Positions 1-5,398 of a DNA stretch of 7,611 bases are shown here, piece after piece. The notes under the pieces were generated by a model that was not told where the DNA came from, made no database searches, and saw nothing but the letters and a program-made list of their open reading frames with translations. Numbering within the stretch: position 1 is the first letter of the stretch; every line of letters starts with the position of its first letter. The translations under genes were made by a program, and so were the position numbers. Source of the DNA: Deltaproteobacteria bacterium. GTDB lineage: Bacteria > Desulfobacterota > Desulfobacteria > Desulfobacterales > JAABPS01. The stretch covers positions 1 to 7,611 of the forward strand of contig JAFDFT010000103.1 in NCBI GenBank assembly GCA_019309685.1. Reading direction: 5' to 3'.

Positions 1-47
1 ACAACGGGTCCCCCCAAATATAAATCAGATATTATTCCGCTTTAATA

Positions 48-74
48 CCCCGACCGCTTGCGGCGGGGAATTTT
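48..74 (+). terminator. Rho-independent terminator-like hairpin with CTTG loop
   Basis: Bases 48-52 (CCCCG) pair with 64-68 (CGGGG), and 54-56 (CCG) with 61-63 (CGG), around a CTTG tetraloop (57-60) with a single bulged A at 53. The stem is followed by AATTTT and further A/T. This is a strong GC stem plus T-tract as in an intrinsic terminator. It probably ends a gene lying before the window. The A/T-rich left flank would let it work weakly in the other direction too. Confidence 0.7.
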
Positions 75-124
75 ATTAATATCCTTGAAAAATATAACGC
101 GTTAAACTAGGTATGATCTAAGCG

Positions 125-451
125 ATGCTTGACGTTACAATTATTAAAGATACGGCTATGGAAGATGTCCTTGCCTTTAAATGCTGCAATCTTCCTGATC
201 AAAATCTGGAAATACATATTCGAAATACCGGGGAAAGGCCTGTTGGTATCCAGGGATATATTGAGCTAGAAAATGATAATGAAACAATGCGATGTAATCA
301 TTTGTATCCTCCCTGGGAACGATCTTTATCCCCAGGAGAAGTAGCCGCATTTTATTGTAATATGGATAAGGAGCAATGGAATCGATACAGGATGTTGATT
401 GTCTATGATACAAATGGAAACGCATACCGATTTCCCATAACAAAAATGTGA
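125..451 (+). CDS. Small all-beta hypothetical protein
   Basis: A 108-residue protein that I cannot assign to a named family. It has no signal peptide, no membrane segment and no catalytic motif that I recognise, so it is probably cytoplasmic. The alternation of hydrophobic strands with turns suggests an immunoglobulin-like beta sandwich: LEIHIRNTGERPV (28-40), then GYIELEN (44-50), a SLSPGE turn (67-72), a strand with AAFYC (74-78), and a last hairpin LIVYDTNGNAYRF (91-103). The NTG...PV and LSPGE pieces resemble turns common in secreted Ig-like and DUF11-type domains, but this is only analogy. Cysteines lie at 20, 21, 57 and 78. The ATG at 125 has no clear Shine-Dalgarno; an upstream ATG at 113 is followed almost at once by TAA. 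The gene converges on mtgA with a 59-bp gap. The opposite-strand frame over it looks like a shadow. Confidence 0.6.
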   Translation: MLDVTIIKDTAMEDVLAFKCCNLPDQNLEIHIRNTGERPVGIQGYIELENDNETMRCNHLYPPWERSLSPGEVAAFYCNMDKEQWNRYRMLIVYDTNGNAYRFPITKM

Positions 452-510
452 TAGAAGGCTTTAATTTGAAGGTTTTTGCTGATTTGGTATTTGCTGTGGA
501 TAAGTATCAT

Positions 511-1221
511 TCAAATACCCTTCAGATAATCCCGGCCCAACAAACGCATATGCCATAATACCCAGGAGGATCGATTCCAAACATAGGCCGAAGGGTTATT
601 AGCACTAAGTTTTATAGGATTTGGAAGAACCGCGGCAAGAAGCGCACTTTGATATTGATATAATTTTGCCGGTGATTTCTTAAAAAACATTCTGCTGGCC
701 GCACCTACACCGAAAACACCGTTGCCGAACTCGGCAATATTAAGATAGACTTCTAAAATACGGCGTTTGGGCCATAATACTTCTATTAATAAGGTAAAAT
801 AAGCTTCCATCCCTTTCCTGACAAAGCTCTGACCCGGCCAGAGAAAAAGGTTTTTTGCGACTTGCTGTGAAATGGTGCTGGCTCCTCGTATACGTATGCC
901 GTTTGTCCTTTCCTTTACCGCCTCACCAATAGACTCTAAATCAAAACCCATGTGGTGAGGAAATTTTTGATCCTCTGCAGCCACCATCGCAAGTTTTGTA
1001 TGCGATGGTATTTTTTTCCAGTCAATCCATTGGTATGCGATTTTAAATTTCTTTTTATGGTTTACAGCGGCTGTAAAACGTCGCTGTAACATAAACGACG
1101 TGGTTGGAGGTGGTATCCATCTCATGACCAGGACAAAAAGCGTACTTGAAATGATAAAGACGATAATGACCCATCGAAAAAATTTACTTATAGATGTAGA
1201 TGATTTGTTGAATTTTCTCAT
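511..1221 (-). CDS. mtgA: Monofunctional biosynthetic peptidoglycan transglycosylase
   Basis: A GT51 glycosyltransferase that polymerises lipid II into glycan strands at the outer face of the inner membrane. It has no transpeptidase domain. The 236 residues match the usual MtgA length (about 230-250). Residues 16-34 form one N-terminal membrane anchor. The family motifs follow in order: AEDQKFPHHMGFD (82-94), with E83 the likely catalytic base; GASTISQQVAKNLFLW (113-128); RKGMEA (135-140), with E139 the probable second catalytic-cleft glutamate; and KRRILEVYLN (152-161). The C-terminal part keeps the LLAAVLPNP segment (194-202) typical of MtgA. The ATG at 1221 is followed directly by the basic segment and anchor, which supports this start, although the upstream bases show no convincing Shine-Dalgarno. 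It lies 90 bp downstream of the repeat-lipoprotein gene on the same strand, so cotranscription is possible but not shown. No key residue appears to be missing. Confidence 0.95.
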   Translation of the reverse strand: MRKFNKSSTSISKFFRWVIIVFIISSTLFVLVMRWIPPPTTSFMLQRRFTAAVNHKKKFKIAYQWIDWKKIPSHTKLAMVAAEDQKFPHHMGFDLESIGEAVKERTNGIRIRGASTISQQVAKNLFLWPGQSFVRKGMEAYFTLLIEVLWPKRRILEVYLNIAEFGNGVFGVGAASRMFFKKSPAKLYQYQSALLAAVLPNPIKLSANNPSAYVWNRSSWVLWHMRLLGRDYLKGI

Positions 1222-1311
1222 ATTGTTGTGAAGGTAACGATTTTAATTAAAGCAGAGGATGTATTTGAAAAGATGGTTCTAAAAAGATGTCTTTGCACAT
1301 AACGCAATTAG

Positions 1312-2139
1312 TTATTTAGATCTTTTTTTATCAATAATCTGGTTTTTTATATCATAAAATACTTCTTTAATAATTGCTCCTTCGGCATCATAATAGATAA
1401 CTTGTTTAGCTATCCCTTTTTCTGTCTTAGAATTATCCGTAAAAAATCTTTCTATCCGTTTATTTTTTCCATCACTGTCAACATACCCAATTTCTTTGTT
1501 GTATCCATGTTTGTCAGCGAAATGGTCTGTGTAATATATTTCCGCCCTTTCTTTATTCTTGTTTATGTCCCAAAAACTTATTTCTTTATAGTATCCATTA
1601 GAAAGCGCAAAATCATCTGTATAGTAGCGTTCATTTTGTTCCGTGTTTTTGTTTAAATCCTGAATAGTGATTTCTAAGTAATACCCATTTTTAAAGATAA
1701 TATCAGTTGTATAATACCTTTCTGTTTTCGAGGTTTTGTTGTTTACATCAAAATATTTGGTATCCTTATAATATCCGCTCATTAATGAAAAGCTGTCAGA
1801 ATAAAAAATATCTTTCTTTTTAAGAGCACCACTGAGCAGATACCATCTTATTTCATGATCAAGTCCAGTTTTTTTTGAGAAAGTATCGGTAAAATATATT
1901 TCCGTTTTTATTAATTTTTTGTTGTGTGCATAAAAAAGAATCGCTTTCTTGGCGTTGCCCGATGCATAAATAATTTCATAGGTTATACCCCCAAATTCAT
2001 TTTGCTTGGTTTGTGTCTTTGAGGAAGTAATTTTACCCATTTCTTTATATTGCGGTACAATGCTCGGGGCGCATCCCGCAAGGAAGATGCTTATGATGGG
2101 TATGAGATATTTTAATATTTTAATTAAATATGTCAGCAA
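1312..2139 (-). CDS. Lipoprotein built of tandem 30-residue repeats
   Basis: A 275-residue protein with a type II signal peptide: basic and hydrophobic residues 7-19, then lipobox L-A-G-C with the lipidated cysteine at 23. It should be anchored in the outer or inner membrane facing the periplasm. From about residue 61 to the C-terminus it consists of repeats with an exact 30-residue period. The Y/F-Y/F-T/S-D core recurs at 81, 111, 141, 171, 201 and 231, with a shorter last copy near 260. The unit reads roughly aromatic-aromatic-T-D, variable loop, N-G-Y-Y-K-E-I, aromatic, D-x-N-K-N, charged, E. This suggests beta hairpins stacked as a solenoid, somewhat like the MORN/YwqK-type repeats of other bacterial proteins but with a longer unit. 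I do not recognise the family and propose no function. The start is TTG (2139-2137), needed for a complete signal peptide and preceded by GAGA seven bases upstream. The gene is visibly more AT-rich than its neighbours (four sampled 60-base lines are about 30-38% G+C). Confidence 0.85.
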   Translation of the reverse strand: MLTYLIKILKYLIPIISIFLAGCAPSIVPQYKEMGKITSSKTQTKQNEFGGITYEIIYASGNAKKAILFYAHNKKLIKTEIYFTDTFSKKTGLDHEIRWYLLSGALKKKDIFYSDSFSLMSGYYKDTKYFDVNNKTSKTERYYTTDIIFKNGYYLEITIQDLNKNTEQNERYYTDDFALSNGYYKEISFWDINKNKERAEIYYTDHFADKHGYNKEIGYVDSDGKNKRIERFFTDNSKTEKGIAKQVIYYDAEGAIIKEVFYDIKNQIIDKKRSK

Positions 2140-2194
2140 AGTGTTATCTCTGATTTTACTGGAAATTTGTAATGCCGATATGTAAAAGCAGAAA

Positions 2195-2215
2195 AATCCC
2201 TTTTATACTGGGATT
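2195..2215 (-). terminator. Weak terminator-like hairpin between DUF2284 and lipoprotein genes
   Basis: AATCCC (2195-2200) and GGGATT (2210-2215) form a six-base inverted repeat with a nine-base loop. Read on the minus strand the stem is followed by a run of T. It lies about 160 bases past the DUF2284 stop and about 55 bases before the lipoprotein start. It could therefore terminate the first transcript or act in the leader of the second. The short, half-AT stem makes this tentative. Confidence 0.3.
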
Positions 2216-2377
2216 AATCTTTTGGGTTATACTTGTTAATAAAATCCTTCCTTGAAATATACTCATTTTGAGGGAAAAAACAATAGTTATGGGTTATTAA
2301 GTTTAGTTGAACCTATTTGATATTATTTTGGTACTTTAATATAGGAAAAATATAGAGTCGCTTTCTGTTAATGCCAT

Positions 2378-3025
2378 TTACTGAATGATGATGATACCGG
2401 CGAGCGTTCCTTTCGGTACATTATCAGGCTTGGCACTGCTCCCGATGGGATAGATATCCCATCCACAAATGGCTACCATTTTATAAACATCGATTCCAAC
2501 AGCCTCCATGGAAGGCCTTGCCCGTAGAGAAAATCGGCAACGTTCTCCTTCCATCGCGCGGCAGGTTTTTTCAAGGCTACAAAATGTGTGTCTGCATGAA
2601 CCTGCTCCGAAACCGAATGCCAGATAATGGCCGTCATAAAAGGCCATAGATTCGATATCCGAGACTATTTTATACACATCCTGATACACTGCCACCCTTT
2701 CTTTGATGGTTGCTCTGTTGCGGACAATAACCTCCGATGGAACGTCCTTGGTAAAGAAAATCGACCATTTATATTTGCCAAGATGGGTTCTGAGCTCATC
2801 AGGTTTTATTGTGTTCGGCGGACAATTCGCACTAACACCATAACCAAAACACCGTGGGACCTGACATTTCAATGTGACCCGCTCGTCCACGGGAATATCT
2901 TTAACACTAAATACGCAGGCATTTGATGCACCAAGCTCAATGGCCATTTTTTTGTATTTTTCTAAATTTTTTCTTAAATGCGATTCATCCATATCCGATG
3001 TAATTTTTTCTACCTCTTTTTTCAT
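2378..3025 (-). CDS. DUF2284 cysteine-rich, putative metal-binding protein
   Basis: A 215-residue cytoplasmic protein of the DUF2284 family, usually annotated as a predicted metal-binding protein; its biochemical role is unknown. Nine cysteines are seen. The first group is C54-x4-C59-x8-C68, in the family signature CxxPxC...YG...CPP (54-70). The second group is C144, C149, C155 and C163, ahead of the conserved R-A-R-P-S-M-E-A-V-G-I-D-V stretch (168-180). C37 and C187 are extra. This spacing suits one or two iron-sulfur clusters, but that is inference. The glycine/aromatic segment FGFGAGSC (137-144) precedes the second cluster group. The length is typical of the family. The ATG at 3025 has GGA about seven bases upstream and is the first start in the frame. 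The N-terminal 30 residues are charged and helical and contain no domain signature. The gene is divergent from the MetE-like gene and shares its 294-bp upstream region. Confidence 0.88.
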   Translation of the reverse strand: MKKEVEKITSDMDESHLRKNLEKYKKMAIELGASNACVFSVKDIPVDERVTLKCQVPRCFGYGVSANCPPNTIKPDELRTHLGKYKWSIFFTKDVPSEVIVRNRATIKERVAVYQDVYKIVSDIESMAFYDGHYLAFGFGAGSCRHTFCSLEKTCRAMEGERCRFSLRARPSMEAVGIDVYKMVAICGWDIYPIGSSAKPDNVPKGTLAGIIIIQ

Positions 3026-3101
3026 AAATATTCCGTATTTTAAAAAGTCATCTTTTTTTGCTAAAAAAATATAAAGCTGCGTATGATTGCATTTTCTTAG
3101 C

Positions 3102-3132
3102 TTGTGTTATTTGCAGTGACTATAAGTATAAA
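3102..3132 (+). promoter_or_regulatory. Candidate sigma70 promoter in the divergent region
   Basis: TTGTGT (3102-3107) and TATAAA (3127-3132) are separated by 19 bases, slightly longer than ideal. The site sits just upstream of an AAGGTGA ribosome-binding sequence and a four-codon frame, so transcription would begin around 3138-3140. The -35 is a partial match, and AT-rich DNA gives many chance matches. Confidence 0.25.
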
Positions 3133-3145
3133 ATGAAATGGAATC

Positions 3146-3174
3146 AAGGTGAATTATTTATGAAGAAATTATAG
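3146..3174 (+). promoter_or_regulatory. Ribosome-binding site followed by a four-codon leader frame
   Basis: AAGGTGA (3146-3152) is a good Shine-Dalgarno and lies seven bases before ATG AAG AAA TTA TAG (3160-3174), which encodes only M-K-K-L. If the TAG is ignored the frame stays open for 17 more, mostly basic codons to TAA at 3226-3228. It could be a leader peptide for the MetE-like gene 146 bp downstream, the remnant of a decayed gene start, or chance. Translation is not shown. Confidence 0.25.
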
Positions 3175-3175
3175 A

Positions 3176-3206
3176 TTGTCAGAAAACTGAAACTTTATGC
3201 TAAAAT
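3176..3206 (+). promoter_or_regulatory. Candidate extended -10 promoter for the MetE-like gene
   Basis: TTGTCA (3176-3181) is followed after 19 bases by TAAAAT (3201-3206), which is preceded by TGC, so the -10 reads as an extended TGn-TAAAAT element. It would give a leader of about 105 nt before the ATG at 3320. The element matches are reasonable, but the spacer is long and the surrounding DNA is AT-rich. Confidence 0.3.
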
Positions 3207-3304
3207 TAAAAAATCAGGATTCAGGTAATATATCTATATGCCTTGTAAACATTAAATATTCATGGTAACAATTTTAAAATTTTTTTATGCAATTATTACG
3301 TAGC

Positions 3305-3312
3305 GAGGCAGG
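3305..3312 (+). promoter_or_regulatory. Ribosome-binding site that sets the MetE-like start
   Basis: GAGGCAGG lies seven bases before the ATG at 3320. The in-frame ATG at 3287 is preceded only by A/T bases with no purine-rich site. The start at 3320 is therefore preferred, which removes 11 residues that have no family match. Confidence 0.65.
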
Positions 3313-3319
3313 TATAATA

Positions 3320-4399
3320 ATGACGGAAGAGTTTCAGCCAAACTGTTATCCTTTATTGATAGGAAGTCTGCCTCTTGGAGACCATAAAGAGGCGTTAAGA
3401 CTGGTGTTTACTTATACACCGGATATCCCTTTATGGGTTCAGCTTCCTGTTTATAAGGAAGAGGCGATGATAAACCAGTTCCTACCCGGTTTGCCTGGAC
3501 TGAAATTTGAAAAAGGGGAATTTTATATAGATAATAAAAGTGAATCATTTGATAAAGAACTCCTTGAATTTTATGAAGAATATCTGGATGTCACTGAGGG
3601 CAGAACGGATATTACTGATTCGAGATTTGCTTTGAGAACCGGAACGGCAACAGGTTTTTTCGAGTTGTTAAAAATTTTTCAAATTACTCCCGATGCTCCC
3701 GAACCCTTTGCATTAAAAGGTCAGATAACAGGGCCTGTAACTTTTTGCACCGGAATAAAGGATGTCAGAAATATGGCCATTTTTTATGACGAGCGGGTAA
3801 GGGACGCAGCAACAAAACTCCTGGCAATGAAAGCGGCCTATCAGGTCCGGCAGCTTTCATCCATTAGCCGTCAGGTTATTATTTTTATTGATGAGCCTGC
3901 ACTTGCAGGCTATGGTTCATCAGAATTTACAAGTATCTCTGGCGAAGAAATTTCAACCTGCCTTGAAGACGTCATCGAAGGTGTGCACCTCGAAGGGGGG
4001 ATCGCTGGCGTTCATGTGTGTGCGAATACGGATTGGTCTTTGGTTTTGAATTCTTCAGTGGATATTGTAAATTTTGATGCGTATTCTTATTTCGATAGGT
4101 TCGTACTGTACGCGGACGACATTAAACGGTTTGTGAATAGAGGGGGCATCATCGCATGGGGAATTATACCGACTTCATCTGCTGATGATATTGAAAAAGA
4201 ATCTGTGGGCACACTGGTTGATAAATGGAAAAATCAGGCAGGCCAGTTGGAAGCTATTATTGGCATCGATGCCTCTGTTGTACGCCGGCAGTCGTTCATT
4301 ACACCGAGTTGCGGTACAGGATCTTTATCGCTTGATCTTATGGAAAAAGTGCTTAAATTGACAAAGGGCGTTTCAGAGGTATTGAGAAACGAACTCTGA
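3320..4399 (+). CDS. MetE/UROD-superfamily methyltransferase-like protein
   Basis: A 359-residue cytoplasmic protein related to the catalytic C-terminal barrel of cobalamin-independent methionine synthase and to uroporphyrinogen-decarboxylase-like methyltransferases. Features seen, numbered from the 3320 start: I-G-S-L-P (14-18), the phosphate/folate-loop-like opening typical of the superfamily; KGQITGP (133-139), like the LTGPVT segment of MetE; F-I-D-E-P-A (189-194), matching the MetE DEPA strand; H232-x-C234 in GVHVCANTDW; D253 in the NFDAY segment; and C331 in ITPSCGTG. The H-x-C, acidic residue and late cysteine correspond in order to the MetE zinc ligands, with Asp where MetE has Glu. 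A zinc-bound thiol methyl acceptor is therefore likely. Full-length MetE is more than twice this size, so the folate-binding N-terminal half is absent. The methyl donor may be a corrinoid protein or another carrier, and the acceptor may be homocysteine or another thiol; neither can be told from sequence. It stands alone, divergent from the DUF2284 gene and 130 bp before moxR. Confidence 0.8.
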   Translation: MTEEFQPNCYPLLIGSLPLGDHKEALRLVFTYTPDIPLWVQLPVYKEEAMINQFLPGLPGLKFEKGEFYIDNKSESFDKELLEFYEEYLDVTEGRTDITDSRFALRTGTATGFFELLKIFQITPDAPEPFALKGQITGPVTFCTGIKDVRNMAIFYDERVRDAATKLLAMKAAYQVRQLSSISRQVIIFIDEPALAGYGSSEFTSISGEEISTCLEDVIEGVHLEGGIAGVHVCANTDWSLVLNSSVDIVNFDAYSYFDRFVLYADDIKRFVNRGGIIAWGIIPTSSADDIEKESVGTLVDKWKNQAGQLEAIIGIDASVVRRQSFITPSCGTGSLSLDLMEKVLKLTKGVSEVLRNEL

Positions 4400-4402
4400 T
4401 TT

Positions 4403-4415
4403 ACGTCAATGACGT
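4403..4415. repeat. Perfect 6-bp inverted repeat ACGTCA-A-TGACGT
   Basis: The 13-base palindrome begins four bases after the MetE-like stop codon. The one-base centre favours a protein-binding dyad over an RNA hairpin, though an ACGT stem with a five-base loop is possible. No T-run follows, so it is not a typical intrinsic terminator. It could be an operator for the downstream moxR promoter or a chance palindrome. Confidence 0.35.
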
Positions 4416-4429
4416 TTAATATTAACACC

Positions 4430-4488
4430 GTCTATTTTAAGAGGTTACTAATAGTTGTTTGGTCATATGGCAATAGAATAAAATAGAC
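4430..4488. repeat. 10-bp perfect inverted repeat with 39-base spacer
   Basis: GTCTATTTTA (4430-4439) is the exact reverse complement of TAAAATAGAC (4479-4488). The right arm overlaps the candidate -10 of the moxR promoter. Its GAC also takes part in a second possible pairing, TGGTC (4460-4464) with GACCA (4486-4490), so the two pairings exclude each other. The role is unknown: operator arms or alternative RNA folds are both possible. Confidence 0.45.
4455..4484 (+). promoter_or_regulatory. Candidate sigma70 promoter for the moxR-VWA pair
   Basis: TTGTTT (4455-4460) and TAAAAT (4479-4484, five of six matches to TATAAT) are 18 bases apart. Transcription would start near 4491 and leave a leader of about 40 nt before the ATG at 4530. 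The -10 is shared with the right arm of a 10-bp inverted repeat, so a repressor could occlude it. Confidence 0.35.
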
Positions 4489-4519
4489 CATCTTTAATTT
4501 AAATTTTTTAACCATAAAT

Positions 4520-4523
4520 GAGG
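4520..4523 (+). promoter_or_regulatory. Ribosome-binding site that sets the moxR start
   Basis: GAGG lies six bases before the ATG at 4530. It is embedded directly after an in-frame upstream ATG at 4518 that has no site of its own. This favours the 4530 start and a 283-residue protein. Confidence 0.65.
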
Positions 4524-4529
4524 TATTCA

Positions 4530-5381
4530 ATGAGTAAGGAAAAGAAAACAGAAGATTTTAAAGAAGCTACACGATACATTTTAGATGATGAACTCGCAAA
4601 GATAGTGAACATTTCCATGGCGCTTGAAATGCCGCTTCTTCTTAAAGGAGAACCCGGTACAGGAAAGACCATGCTGGCGCACGCCATCGCGGAGAGCTTG
4701 AAAATGCCCTTAATCGTGCTGAATGTGAAATCAAGCATGAAACTTGTGGAAGCGCTGTATCAATACGACACACTCACGCGTCTAAATGACAGCCGTTTTG
4801 GGGACTCCAACCGGGATGTGAGTAATATCGAAGAGTATATAAAAATGGGGAAAATTGGTCAGTCATTTACGGCTGATAAAAGAACCGTTCTTTTGATCGA
4901 TGAAATTGATAAGGCAGATACTGATTTTCAAGATGATATGCTCGATGTATTGGATCAAATGGAGTTTGATATCATTGAAATTGACAAGACAATGTCTGCC
5001 AAAAATCGACCGGTAATTATTATCACATCAAATGCTAAAAAAGATTTGTCCGATCCTTTTTTGGGCAGGTGTAATTTTCATCATATTGCGTTTCCTGATC
5101 CTAAAATGATGCGAAAAATCATAAAAGTTCATTTTTCTGATATTGACACGACACTTATGGAAAATGCGGTGGCAACATTTTATAAGCTCCGTGAGATCGA
5201 TGCGGTTGAAAAAAAGCCCGCGACCCGGGAACTGATAAACTGGATAAGGGCGCTTCAGGCGGATGATGATTTCAAGCCAAAGAACCTGGGAAAAGAGGAC
5301 GTACCGTTTTTGGGTGTTTTGTTTAAGAAAAGCCAGGATTATCAGACCGCGTCCGCAACTGTTAACCGTCGGATTCAATAA
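4530..5381 (+). CDS. MoxR-type AAA+ ATPase
   Basis: A 283-residue cytoplasmic ATPase of the MoxR branch, which couples ATP hydrolysis to remodelling of client proteins, commonly for metal-cofactor insertion or complex assembly, with a VWA partner. Numbered from the 4530 start: Walker A GEPGTGKT (40-47), Walker B LLIDEIDKAD (121-130), sensor-1 ITSNAKKDLSDPF (165-177), with R180 in GRC as the likely arginine finger, and a lid region with T-R-E-L-I (232-236), where R233 would be sensor 2. The length fits small MoxR proteins. The opening DDELAKIVNISMALEMPLLL is the usual lead into Walker A. The gene is followed after 17 bases by a CoxE-like VWA gene, the standard partner arrangement, so the two are almost surely one transcription unit. 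The client is unknown: no oxidoreductase or metalloenzyme subunit lies in view. All ATPase residues look intact. Confidence 0.93.
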   Translation: MSKEKKTEDFKEATRYILDDELAKIVNISMALEMPLLLKGEPGTGKTMLAHAIAESLKMPLIVLNVKSSMKLVEALYQYDTLTRLNDSRFGDSNRDVSNIEEYIKMGKIGQSFTADKRTVLLIDEIDKADTDFQDDMLDVLDQMEFDIIEIDKTMSAKNRPVIIITSNAKKDLSDPFLGRCNFHHIAFPDPKMMRKIIKVHFSDIDTTLMENAVATFYKLREIDAVEKKPATRELINWIRALQADDDFKPKNLGKEDVPFLGVLFKKSQDYQTASATVNRRIQ

Positions 5382-5398
5382 AATTATAAGTAGCCATT

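Noticed and set aside
177..443. Minus-strand open frame opposite the small beta protein
   Set aside because: Its composition (many Tyr, His and Ile, no domain pattern) is that of a shadow frame, and the plus frame has better protein character.
486..519. 8-bp inverted repeat GGTATTTG / CAAATACC across the mtgA stop codon
   Set aside because: The loop is 18 bases, the stem has few G/C pairs and neither strand has a T-run after it, so it is not convincing as the shared terminator of the convergent genes.
1402..1656. Plus-strand frame rich in Phe, Ile and Val that looks membrane-like
   Set aside because: It is the antisense of the Lys/Glu/Asp/Tyr-rich repeat lipoprotein, which automatically yields hydrophobic codons.
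3040..3057. AAAAAG-TCAT-CTTTTT hairpin in the DUF2284 leader
   Set aside because: Almost all A-T pairs; expected by chance in this A/T-rich stretch.
2627..3074. Two plus-strand frames over the DUF2284 gene
   Set aside because: They are antisense shadows; the minus frame carries the conserved cysteine signatures.
5028..5378. Minus-strand frame within moxR, and similar minus frames within the VWA gene (5929-6144, 6092-6391)
   Set aside because: These lie wholly within well-supported genes and show no recognisable domain.
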